From: an uncultured Clostridia bacterium
GTDB lineage: Bacteria > Bacillota > Clostridia > Oscillospirales > Oscillospiraceae
Direction: 5' to 3'
Assembly (NCBI GenBank): GCA_947307255.1
Contig: CAMZIO010000015.1
Location: 1 to 40,525 of the forward strand
Length of the DNA: 40,525 nucleotides
Shown here: positions 24,143 through 31,461 of the stretch, piece by piece
Layout of the letters: every line of letters begins with the position of its first letter
Numbering within the stretch: the first letter of the stretch is position 1
Program-made: the position numbers and the translations under genes
Notes under the pieces: model-generated
Told to the model about the DNA's origin: nothing
Database searches by the model: none
The model's input: only the letters and a program-made list of their open reading frames with translations

Positions 24143-25024
24143 ATGGCGGGAACCAACCGTGGCCTTGGCAAGGGGCTTGGCGCGCTGCTCGGCGACGCCG
24201 CGCTGCAAACCAACAGCGCCAGCACGCTCTACCTCCCGATCTCACAGGTGGAGAGCTATGCCAACCAGCCGCGCAAGTATTTTGATGAAGCAGCTCTCAA
24301 CGAGCTTGCCGATTCCATTCGTGAGCACGGCATCCTGCAGCCGCTGACCGTGCGGCGTTTGTCCTCCGGTTACTACCAGATCGTCGCCGGCGAGCGCCGC
24401 TGGCGTGCCGCGCGGTTGGCGGGGCTGGCCGAAGTGCCGGTGATCGTGATCGAGGCGGACGACCGGAAAATGGCGGAGCTTGCACTGATTGAAAACCTGC
24501 AGCGTGAGGATCTCAACCCCATTGAGGAGGCCGAGGGTTATCGCAATCTGATGGACAGCTTCTCTATGACCCAGGAGGAGGCCGCCGAGCGCGTGGGCAA
24601 GTCCCGCAGCGCCGTGGCAAACGCCCTGCGCCTGCTGCATCTCGACGAGGAGGTTCGCAAGCTGCTTGAACAGGGTCGCCTCTCCGGCGGGCACGCGCGC
24701 GCGCTGCTGCCGCTGAGCGCGCCGGTGCAGCGCAAGGCGGCGCAGGCCGTCATCGACGACGATTTAAGCGTGCGGCAAACCGAAGCGCTGGTCAAGCGCC
24801 TTACCGCCGCGCCAAAGGAGAAGAAAATCGCCAACCTTGACGCGATCAACTACGCAAAAATCGCCGCAGGCGAGCTGAGCGACAAGCTGGGCCGAAGCTG
24901 CCGCATCATTCCCGGCCGGAAAAAAGGCCGCATTGAACTGGACTATTACGGCGTGGACGATCTCAACGACCTGCTGGATGCACTCGCCGCGATCAAGCGC
25001 AGAAACGGAGGTGCTTCCAAATGA
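24143..25024 (+). CDS. parB: ParB/Spo0J chromosome-partitioning CTPase
   Basis: Binds parS, loads and slides as a CTP-dependent clamp. The 293-residue protein has the N-terminal [13 protein letters not shown] box, which interacts with ParA, the CTP-binding region with [15 protein letters not shown] near residue 82 and [17 protein letters not shown] near 115, and the helix-turn-helix [20 protein letters not shown] near 140. A C-terminal dimer domain follows. The ATG at 24143 follows AAAGGAG by 8 bases. The stop overlaps the next gene as ATGA. Two parS sites flank this region. Confidence 0.95.
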   Translation: MAGTNRGLGKGLGALLGDAALQTNSASTLYLPISQVESYANQPRKYFDEAALNELADSIREHGILQPLTVRRLSSGYYQIVAGERRWRAARLAGLAEVPVIVIEADDRKMAELALIENLQREDLNPIEEAEGYRNLMDSFSMTQEEAAERVGKSRSAVANALRLLHLDEEVRKLLEQGRLSGGHARALLPLSAPVQRKAAQAVIDDDLSVRQTEALVKRLTAAPKEKKIANLDAINYAKIAAGELSDKLGRSCRIIPGRKKGRIELDYYGVDDLNDLLDALAAIKRRNGGASK

Positions 25025-25623
25025 CGGATTTCATCCATGAAAAGCCAAAGGATCCCAGCCTTACCCCGCCCGCACCGGAAGATCCGCCCATGAGCCGGAA
25101 GGATCGGCAAAAGCGCGTTTTCACCTATGCCGCCGTGCTCTTCGGCGTGGCCTTCGTGCTGATCCTGTGGTCGTTTCTGATGACCCACCGCAGCAACCAG
25201 CTGATGCTCAGCGAGCTGAAGGACCGCACGAACGACCTGCAGAGCACCGTCGAGCAGAACGACGAGCTCCGCCAGGAGGTCGCGCGGCTGGAGGACGAGC
25301 TGGCCGACGCCAAGGAGTCTGCCGCCGTGCTGCGCAGCGAGCGGGACCGTCTCAACCGCCAGCTCACCGATGCGCAGAAGCAGGCGGCGGCCATGGAGGC
25401 GCTGCGCCAGATCGAAGACGCCTATGCTGATCGCCGGTATGGCCTTGCACGCGAGCTGATCCTCGCCATGTTCACAGGCGACAGCGGGAACGATCTTTCC
25501 GCCTGGCTGCCCGAAACGGTGACGCCCCTTGTGGATTCCGAGGAGCTTGCCTCCCCCGCCGCCGTCTATCGGGACATTGTCACCCGGCTCTATCCCGACG
25601 GGCTTCCCGAGTCTCAGGGCTGA
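25021..25623 (+). CDS. Membrane-anchored coiled-coil protein of unknown function
   Basis: No family was recognised. The 200-residue protein has a proline-rich cytoplasmic N-terminus (about 1-33), one membrane helix (YAAVLFGVAFVLILWSFLM, 36-54) and a long coiled coil (about 60-130, with ELRQEVARLEDELADAKES in its middle). A C-terminal acidic helical part with ALRQIEDAYADRRYGLAREL near 128 resembles a tetratricopeptide-like helix pair. The start overlaps parB by 4 bp, so the two are probably translated together. The topology (type II, coiled coil outside) recalls DivIC-like division proteins, but no specific match is claimed. Confidence 0.8.
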   Translation: MTDFIHEKPKDPSLTPPAPEDPPMSRKDRQKRVFTYAAVLFGVAFVLILWSFLMTHRSNQLMLSELKDRTNDLQSTVEQNDELRQEVARLEDELADAKESAAVLRSERDRLNRQLTDAQKQAAAMEALRQIEDAYADRRYGLARELILAMFTGDSGNDLSAWLPETVTPLVDSEELASPAAVYRDIVTRLYPDGLPESQG

Positions 25624-25624
25624 G

Positions 25625-25640
25625 CGTTTCACGTGAAACA
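25625..25640 (+). promoter_or_regulatory. Second parS site, one mismatch
   Basis: CGTTTCACGTGAAACA differs from the 16-bp parS consensus only at the first base. It lies directly after the stop codon of the coiled-coil gene, so parA-parB and the following gene are bracketed by two parS sites about 2.4 kb apart. Confidence 0.85.
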
Positions 25641-25704
25641 TCTATGCGGTAAACGCGTGTTATGGCATAGACACATATATAAAAACAATTCGAGGTAAAC
25701 AACC

Positions 25705-27024
25705 ATGCTTGATATCAAATTCCTGCGCGAAAACCCGGAACTGGTCAAGGAAAACATCCGCAAAAAATTCCAGGACGCCAAGCTCCCCCTCGTGGATGAG
25801 GCCATCGAGCTGGACGCCAAAATGCGCGCCGCTATCACCGAGGCCAGCGAGCTGCGCGCCGAGCGCAACCGGCTGTCCAAGGCGAACGGCCCGCTGTTCG
25901 GCAAGCTGAAAAAGGCCGCGGACGGCGAGAAGGCCGCCATCCAGGCCGAGATCGACGCCAACATGGCCGCCGTCAAGGCAAACGACGCCTATCTTGCGCA
26001 GCTCGAACAGGCGGAGGGCGAATGCGAGCAGCGGCTTCACCGCGTCATGCTTCAGATCCCCAACATCATCGACCCCAGCGTGCCCATCGGCCCGGACGAC
26101 AGCGCCAACGTCGAAGTGGAGCGCTTCGGCGAGCCGAAAACGCCCGATTTTGAGATCCCCTATCACACCGAGATCATGGAGCGCTTCGGCGGTATCGACA
26201 TCGACTCCGCCGGGCGCGTGTCCGGCAGCGGGTTTTATTACCTGCTCGGTGATATCGCGCGGCTGCATTCCGCCGTTACCGCCTACGCCCGCGACTTTAT
26301 GATCGACAAGGGCTTCACCTACTGCATCCCGCCGTTCATGATCCACGGCAACGTGGTCGAGGGCGTGATGAGCCAGACCGACATGGACGCCATGATGTAT
26401 AAGATCGAGGGCGAGGACCTCTATCTGATCGGCACGAGCGAGCACTCCATGATCGGCCGCTTCATCGACCAGATCCTGCCGGAGGAAGCCCTGCCCCAGA
26501 CGCTTACCTCCTACTCCCCCTGTTTCCGCAAGGAGAAGGGCGCCCACGGCATCGAGGAGCGCGGCGTCTACCGCATTCACCAGTTTGAAAAGCAGGAGAT
26601 GATCGTCGTCTGCCGCCCGGAGGATTCCATGAAGTGGTACGAGCAGATGTGGCGTTACAGCGTGGAGCTGTTCCGCAGCATGGACATCCCCGTGCGCCAG
26701 TTGGAGTGCTGCTCCGGCGATCTGGCCGACCTGAAGGTCAAGTCCTGCGATATCGAGGCCTGGTCCCCCCGCCAGCAGAAGTATTTCGAGGTCTGCTCCT
26801 GCTCCAATCTGGGCGACGCGCAGGCGCGCCGGCTGAAGATCCGCGTCAAGGGCGAGGACGGCAAGATGTACCTTCCGCACACGCTCAACAACACGGTCGT
26901 CGCCCCGCCGCGCATGCTCATTGCCTTTTTGGAGAACAACCTCCAGGCTGACGGCAGCGTGCTGATTCCCAAGGTGCTGCAGCCCTACATGGGCGGCAAG
27001 ACCGTTCTGATCCCTCAAAAATAA
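25705..27024 (+). CDS. serS: SerRS, serine-tRNA ligase, variant motif 3
   Basis: Charges tRNA-Ser and tRNA-Sec. The 439-residue protein has the N-terminal two-helix tRNA-binding arm (about 28-105), then the class II core with IGTSEHSMIGRF near residue 243, motif 2 PCFRKEKGAHGIEERGVYRI near 272 and an HQFEKQEM segment. Motif 3 reads TLNNTVVAPPRMLIAFLENN (about 393-412), whereas the common bacterial form has TLNGSGLAVGRTLVAILEN; the key Arg remains. Ribosome binding site is GAGGT. It follows the second parS site. The function is not in doubt; the motif 3 form marks a subtype. Confidence 0.94.
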   Translation: MLDIKFLRENPELVKENIRKKFQDAKLPLVDEAIELDAKMRAAITEASELRAERNRLSKANGPLFGKLKKAADGEKAAIQAEIDANMAAVKANDAYLAQLEQAEGECEQRLHRVMLQIPNIIDPSVPIGPDDSANVEVERFGEPKTPDFEIPYHTEIMERFGGIDIDSAGRVSGSGFYYLLGDIARLHSAVTAYARDFMIDKGFTYCIPPFMIHGNVVEGVMSQTDMDAMMYKIEGEDLYLIGTSEHSMIGRFIDQILPEEALPQTLTSYSPCFRKEKGAHGIEERGVYRIHQFEKQEMIVVCRPEDSMKWYEQMWRYSVELFRSMDIPVRQLECCSGDLADLKVKSCDIEAWSPRQQKYFEVCSCSNLGDAQARRLKIRVKGEDGKMYLPHTLNNTVVAPPRMLIAFLENNLQADGSVLIPKVLQPYMGGKTVLIPQK

Positions 27025-27045
27025 TTACTATCCGTAGTAATTATT
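27020..27045. repeat. Perfect inverted repeat over the serS stop codon
   Basis: AATAATTACTA, loop TCCG, TAGTAATTATT: an 11-bp perfect palindromic stem, AT-rich in a GC-rich genome. It covers the serS stop codon and has no T-run of terminator type. It could be a weak terminator/processing hairpin or a regulator site before mscL. The following AT-rich stretch (to 27070) could also include the mscL promoter, but no clear boxes are seen. Confidence 0.6.
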
Positions 27046-27094
27046 ATAAATATTACAGTTAGTAGTTGCTTTTTGCGTTGGAAAGGAGAAAATC

Positions 27095-27532
27095 ATGAAG
27101 AAACTCATCAGTGAATTCAAGGAATTTATCATGCGCGGCAACGTTCTTGACATGGCCGTCGGCGTTATCATCGCCACTGCTTTCGGCAAGATCACGACCT
27201 CTCTGGTCAACGACGTGTTCATGCCGCTGATCAGCTGGATCTTCGGCGCACGCGATATGACCGCGCTGAACGTCATCGTCCGCCCTGCCGAGCTGGACGC
27301 CTCCGGTGAGGTCGTCAAGGAAGCGATCACCCTGGGCTTCGGCACCTTCCTCGCCACGATCATCGACTTTATTCTCGTCGCGCTGGTCGTCTTCGCCATC
27401 GTCAAGAGCTTCAACAAGGCCCGCGAGCTGGCCAAAAAGAAGGAAGAGGAAGCCCCTGCCGCGCCGCCGGAGCCCTCCGCTGAGGAAAAGCTGCTCACCG
27501 AGATCCGCGACCTGCTCAAGGATCGGAAATGA
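27095..27532 (+). CDS. mscL: MscL, large-conductance mechanosensitive channel
   Basis: Homopentameric membrane valve opening under hypo-osmotic shock. The 145-residue protein has the amphipathic N-terminus LISEFKEFIMRGNVLDMAVG, TM1 (VGVIIATAFGKITTSLVNDV, about 22-44) with the pore-lining small residues, TM2 (FLATIIDFILVALVVFAIVK, about 84-105), and the charged C-terminal helix ending LLTEIRDLLKDRK. Length is normal. Ribosome binding site AAAGGAG. It overlaps rsmG by 4 bp. Confidence 0.95.
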   Translation: MKKLISEFKEFIMRGNVLDMAVGVIIATAFGKITTSLVNDVFMPLISWIFGARDMTALNVIVRPAELDASGEVVKEAITLGFGTFLATIIDFILVALVVFAIVKSFNKARELAKKKEEEAPAAPPEPSAEEKLLTEIRDLLKDRK

Positions 27533-28224
27533 TCGACCTGCTGCGTCAGGGCTTGGCAGAGCTTGACCTCGACGGCGCGCGGGCGGAGCCGCTCGCAGCC
27601 TTTGCCCGGCTGCTGCTGGAAAAAAACGCGGTGATGAACCTCACCGCGATCACCGAACCAAGCGCCGTGGCGCAGCTGCACCTGCTGGACTGCGCCGCAT
27701 TGACCCGCTTTATCGACCTGTCCGGTAAGCGTGTGGTGGACGTGGGCACGGGCGCGGGCTTTCCCGGCGTCCCGCTGCGCATTCTGCAGGACGATTTTGA
27801 CCTGACGCTGCTCGACAGCCTCGGCAAGCGCGTGGACTTCCTCCGGGAGGTCTGCGCCGCGCTGGCGTTGCCGCGCGTAACCTGCGTCCACGCCCGGGCG
27901 GAGGAGTTCGCGCGCGACCACCGGGAGAGCTACGACCTCGCGCTCTCCCGCGCCGTTGCGGCGCTGCCCATGCTCTGCGAGCTGTGCCTGCCGCTCGTGC
28001 GGGTGGGCGGGCAATTCCTCGCCATGAAAAGCGTAGACACAGAGGAGGAAATCGCGCGAGCCAAGAACGCGATCCGCACGTTGGGCGGCAGGATTTGCCG
28101 CGTCGCGGACTACGCCATCCCCACGAGCGCGGTAACGCACCGCGTCGTCGTGATCGAAAAGGTCGCGCCCACCCCCGCCGCCTATCCCCGCGCTTTTGCA
28201 AAGATCAAAAAATCACCGCTGTGA
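27529..28224 (+). CDS. rsmG: RsmG, 16S rRNA m7G527 methyltransferase
   Basis: Methylates G527 of 16S rRNA with SAM. The 231-residue protein has NLTAITEPSAVAQLHLLDC near residue 38, the SAM motif VVDVGTGAGFPGVPLRIL near 66, LLDSLGKRVDFLREVC near 95, and SRAVAALPMLCELCLPLV near 142, the conserved RsmG pattern. The start overlaps the mscL stop as ATGA. rsmG often lies near the replication origin together with parAB, as it does here, though mnmE and mnmG are not in the window. Confidence 0.94.
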   Translation: MIDLLRQGLAELDLDGARAEPLAAFARLLLEKNAVMNLTAITEPSAVAQLHLLDCAALTRFIDLSGKRVVDVGTGAGFPGVPLRILQDDFDLTLLDSLGKRVDFLREVCAALALPRVTCVHARAEEFARDHRESYDLALSRAVAALPMLCELCLPLVRVGGQFLAMKSVDTEEEIARAKNAIRTLGGRICRVADYAIPTSAVTHRVVVIEKVAPTPAAYPRAFAKIKKSPL

Positions 28225-28235
28225 GCGTATCGCGT

Positions 28236-28260
28236 CCCGCTCCGCCGAAGGCGGGGCGGG
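28236..28260 (+). repeat. GC-rich hairpin between rsmG and minD
   Basis: CCCGCTCCGCC, loop GAA, GGCGGGGCGGG: an 11-bp stem (one G-T pair) 12 bases after the rsmG stop and 14 bases before the ribosome binding site of the MinD-like gene. There is no T-run, so it is not a standard terminator; it may stabilise or process the mRNA. Confidence 0.6.
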
Positions 28261-28288
28261 AACGGCGCAACAGAAAGGAGGGCTCGTT

Positions 28289-29029
28289 TTGGGTCAGATC
28301 ATCGCCGTCGTCTCCGGCAAGGGCGGCACGGGAAAAACCTCATTCACCGCCATGGTGGGTAAGGCGCTTGCCGAGCTGGGCAAGCGGACGCTGTGTCTGG
28401 ACTGCGACATCGGCCTGCGCAATCTGGATCTCGCAATGGGGATGTCCGATTGCGCGCTGATGGACTTTACCGACGTCATCAGCGGCCGGGTCCCCCTGGA
28501 TCGCGCCGCCGTACAGCACCCCAAGTATCCCGATCTCTATCTGCTCACCGCGCCGGTTACGCTGCGCGGCACGCAGATCGAACAGAGCGAGATGGCCTCC
28601 CTGCTCGACGAGATTCGGGAGCAGTTCGACTTCTGTCTGATCGACGCCTCCGCCGGGCTTGGCCGCGCGTTTCATCTGGCGACCGACAGCGCGGATCGTG
28701 CAATCGTCATCGCCACCACCGACCCGCCCAGCCTGCGCGATGCGCAGCGCACCGTAATGGAGCTGCGCGCTTTTCCCACCGGAAAACTGCACCTCGTGGT
28801 CAATCGCGTGCGCCGCAGGCTGCTTAAATCGCTCCACGCCAATATTGACGACGCCATGGACGCCGCGGGTCTTCCTCTGCTGGGCGTCATCCCGGAGGAC
28901 GAAGACGTCCCCGCCCTGCTGGGCAGGGGCTTGCTGGGCGAGTTTGGCTACTATTCCGGCGCCGACCGCGCCTGCCGCAACATTGCGCTGCGTCTCTGCG
29001 GCCAGCGCATACCGCTGATGAGACTGTGA
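28289..29029 (+). CDS. minD: MinD-like ATPase (ParA/MinD family)
   Basis: MinD is a membrane-binding ATPase that positions the division septum with MinC. The 246-residue protein has the deviant Walker A SGKGGTGKTS near residue 9, LDCDIGLRNLDLAMGM near 38, the DASAGL segment (where MinD usually has DSPAG) near 118, and TTDPPSLRDAQRTVM near 145. The C-terminus (CRNIALRLCGQRIPLMRL) could form a short amphipathic helix. Start is TTG at 28289, 7-8 bases after AAAGGAGG. No minC or minE is in the window although the gene lies in the position where Clostridia often carry minCDE. A flagellar or other MinD-family role is possible. Confidence 0.8.
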   Translation: MGQIIAVVSGKGGTGKTSFTAMVGKALAELGKRTLCLDCDIGLRNLDLAMGMSDCALMDFTDVISGRVPLDRAAVQHPKYPDLYLLTAPVTLRGTQIEQSEMASLLDEIREQFDFCLIDASAGLGRAFHLATDSADRAIVIATTDPPSLRDAQRTVMELRAFPTGKLHLVVNRVRRRLLKSLHANIDDAMDAAGLPLLGVIPEDEDVPALLGRGLLGEFGYYSGADRACRNIALRLCGQRIPLMRL

Positions 29030-29078
29030 TTACTCACTTCCGGCCTGCCGGAGGATTCGATAGAAAGGATACACGCAT

Positions 29079-29495
29079 ATGAACATTGCTCTCATGGCGC
29101 ACGACAATAAAAAAGACCTGATGGTGCAGTTCTGTACGGCCTACGTCGGCATCCTTGCCCGGCATACGCTTTGCGCCACCAACACCACCGGCAAGCTGAT
29201 TGCGGACGCCACCGGCCTGCCGATCCATCTGTTTCTCACCGGCGCCCACGGCGGCAGCGAGCAGATCGGCGCACGCATCGCCTACAACGAGATCGACCTG
29301 GTGCTGATGTTCAACGATCCCAACGACCCCAAGGCCGCGGATTCCGTCAGCTATATCTCCCGCCTTTGCGATCAGAACAACATTCCTTTTGCGAGCAATG
29401 CCGCCACGGCCGAGATGCTGGTGCTCGGCCTGAGCCGGGGCGACTTGGATTGGCGCGATATCGTCAACCCCAAAAGCAAGCCGTTCACCGCATAA
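29079..29495 (+). CDS. Methylglyoxal synthase homologue lacking usual catalytic residues
   Basis: MgsA makes methylglyoxal from dihydroxyacetone phosphate. The 138-residue protein aligns along its length: start IALMAHDNKKDLMVQF (His8 kept), phosphate-binding ATNTTGKLI (33-41), then GAHGGSEQIGARIAYNEID. Where E. coli and Bacillus have GGDQQ(V/I)GA with catalytic Asp71 (E. coli numbering), this protein has Ser60-Glu61. The following DPLxAxPHxPDV segment, which carries His98 and Asp101, reads DPNDPKAADSV, without the His and one residue shorter. The C-terminal IPFASNAATAEMLV and DLDWRDIVNP are normal. Enzyme activity is therefore doubtful; a ligand-sensing role is possible. It follows the MinD-like gene by 49 bases. 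Confidence 0.82.
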   Translation: MNIALMAHDNKKDLMVQFCTAYVGILARHTLCATNTTGKLIADATGLPIHLFLTGAHGGSEQIGARIAYNEIDLVLMFNDPNDPKAADSVSYISRLCDQNNIPFASNAATAEMLVLGLSRGDLDWRDIVNPKSKPFTA

Positions 29496-29559
29496 GAGCC
29501 GCGTTTTCCAATACAAATTGTAGATTTTAGCAATTATTATACTAATAGGAGTCAGAATT

Positions 29560-31332
29560 ATGATGCAATCCCGTACTCACACCTGTAATGCGCTGCGCCT
29601 TGAGCACGTCGGCGCACACGTCAAGCTGGTCGGCTGGATGGAAAACGTCCGCGAGGTCGGCAGCAATTTCGCCTTCGTCGTTCTGCGCGATTTTTACGGC
29701 ACCACCCAGCTCGTTATCGAGTCTGAGGAGATGATGCGCGCCGTCAAGGGCATCAACAAAGAATCCACGATTTCGGTCGAGGGCGTTGTGCGCGAGCGCG
29801 CGAGCAAAAACCCCAAGCTGCCCACTGGTGAGATCGAAGTCGTCCCGGAGAAGATCGAGCTGCTCGGCCGCTGCCGTTACAACGAACTGCCCTTTGAAAT
29901 CAACCGCAGCCGCGAGGCGGACGAGCTGCAGCGGCTGAAGTACCGCTATCTCGACCTGCGCAATCCCGCCGTCAAGCGCAACATCATCCTGCGCTGCAAC
30001 GTCGTCGCGGCGCTGCGCAAGGCCATGATGGAGCACGACTTCCTGGAGATCACCACCCCGATCTTGACCGCCTCCTCCCCGGAGGGCGCGCGCGACTATC
30101 TGGTGCCCGCGCGCAAGCACCCCGGTAAATTCTACGCCCTGCCCCAGGCGCCTCAGCAGTTCAAGCAGCTGCTCATGACCTCCGGCTTTGACCGCTATTT
30201 CCAGATCGCCCCCTGCTTCCGCGACGAGGATGCCCGCGGCGACCGCTCCCCCGGTGAATTCTATCAGCTGGATATGGAGATGGCGTTCGCCTCGCAGGAG
30301 GACGTGTTCGCCGTATGCGAGGACGTCCTGCCCCCGATCTTCGCCAAGTACGGCACCTACGATATTGCCTCCCAGCCGCCCTTCCGCCGCATCAAATATC
30401 TCGACGCGCTGGAAACTTACGGCTCGGACAAGCCGGATCTGCGCATCGACCTGACGGCAAAGAACGTCTCGGCGCTGTTTGAGGACTGCGAATTCGACGC
30501 CCTGCGCGGCAACGTCGTCAAGGCCGTGGCGATTTCCAACTGCTCTTTGACCCGCAAGCAGATTGAAAAGCTGCTCACCGACTGCGAGGTGCAAAGCGGC
30601 AGCAAGGGCTACTGGTTCAAGATGGATGAATCCGGCGAATTGGCGGGCGGCATCGCCAAGTTCGTCGTCGGCAAGAAGGAGGCGCTGATCGAGGCGCTCG
30701 GCCTTGCGCCCAACACCCTCGTGGTCGTTGCGGCGGGCGAGCTGGCCACCAAGTCCGTCGGCGTGATGATCAAGACCTTCGGTGCCAACTGCGAAGGCCA
30801 TATGGACAAGGCGCGCTATGAATTCTGCTGGATCGTCGATTTTCCGATGTACGAAATCGGCGACGAAAGCGGCGAGCTGGAATTCTGTCATAACCCGTTC
30901 TCCATGCCAGCCGGCGGGCTGGAGGTGCTGCTCAAGGCGGAGCGCGGCGAGATCGACCCGCTGACCATCACCGCCGACCAGTATGACCTGGTGTGCAACG
31001 GCGTGGAGCTGTCCTCCGGCGCAGTGCGTAACCACGACCCCGAAATCATGATCAAGGCGTTCGAGCTGGTGCGCCTGGGCGAGGACGACGTGAAAGCCAA
31101 GTTCCCTGCCATGTACAACGCTTTCTGCTACGGCGCGCCGCCCCACGCCGGCATCGCCCCGGGCGTGGATCGCATGGTCATGCTGCTCGCCGGCGAGGAT
31201 TCGATCCGTGAGATCATCCCCTTCCCAATGAACAAGAACGCGCAGGACGTCATGATGGGCGCGCCGAGCGAGGTAACGCAAAAGCAGCTCGACGAGCTGC
31301 ACATCGCCGTTACCACCGCGGAAGACGCCTGA
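29560..31332 (+). CDS. aspS: AspRS, aspartate-tRNA ligase, bacterial type
   Basis: Charges tRNA-Asp. The 590-residue protein has the N-terminal OB-fold (about 1-105), the class II core with TPILTASSPEGARDYLVPAR near residue 166 and motif 2 FRDEDARGDRSPGEFYQLD near 222. The inserted GAD domain lies at about 290-420, and motif 3 GVDRMVMLLAGEDSIREII is near 540. The RSPGEFYQLD form differs from the common RADRQPEFTQ. Ribosome binding site is TAGGAG. A TATACT box at 29538-29543 may be its promoter, but the -35 is unclear. Discrimination between tRNA-Asp and tRNA-Asn cannot be decided. Confidence 0.94.
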   Translation: MMQSRTHTCNALRLEHVGAHVKLVGWMENVREVGSNFAFVVLRDFYGTTQLVIESEEMMRAVKGINKESTISVEGVVRERASKNPKLPTGEIEVVPEKIELLGRCRYNELPFEINRSREADELQRLKYRYLDLRNPAVKRNIILRCNVVAALRKAMMEHDFLEITTPILTASSPEGARDYLVPARKHPGKFYALPQAPQQFKQLLMTSGFDRYFQIAPCFRDEDARGDRSPGEFYQLDMEMAFASQEDVFAVCEDVLPPIFAKYGTYDIASQPPFRRIKYLDALETYGSDKPDLRIDLTAKNVSALFEDCEFDALRGNVVKAVAISNCSLTRKQIEKLLTDCEVQSGSKGYWFKMDESGELAGGIAKFVVGKKEALIEALGLAPNTLVVVAAGELATKSVGVMIKTFGANCEGHMDKARYEFCWIVDFPMYEIGDESGELEFCHNPFSMPAGGLEVLLKAERGEIDPLTITADQYDLVCNGVELSSGAVRNHDPEIMIKAFELVRLGEDDVKAKFPAMYNAFCYGAPPHAGIAPGVDRMVMLLAGEDSIREIIPFPMNKNAQDVMMGAPSEVTQKQLDELHIAVTTAEDA

Positions 31333-31383
31333 AACCTATAAACCGTTTCCGCTCGCGCCGAGGCGCGAGACGGACCGAAAAAG

Positions 31384-31414
31384 CCGGGAGTGGATAACAA
31401 CGATCCACTCCCGG
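31384..31414. repeat. Intergenic hairpin element between aspS and the NagZ-like gene
   Basis: CCGGGAGTGGAT, loop AACAACG, ATCCACTCCCGG: a perfect 12-bp stem. On the minus strand it is followed by CTTTTTC, terminator-like, but no minus-strand gene ends here. A second hairpin (CTCGCGCC/GGCGCGAG, 31352-31369) lies just upstream. The edge sequence CTCCCGGACCC recurs inverted at the window end (GGGTCCGGGAG, 40514-40524). Together the two hairpins fill most of the 129-base gap and may end aspS transcription or represent a dispersed repeat. Confidence 0.55.
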
Positions 31415-31461
31415 ACCCGCCATAGACGCAGAAAAATGCGTCCCCGTTGGAGAATCATGCT

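Noticed and set aside
28236..28260. Intrinsic terminator after rsmG
   Set aside because: No T-run follows the stem on the plus strand and the next gene has its ribosome binding site right after it.
29542..31302. 586-codon minus-strand frame opposite aspS
   Set aside because: Antisense to a complete aspartyl-tRNA synthetase; no family features.
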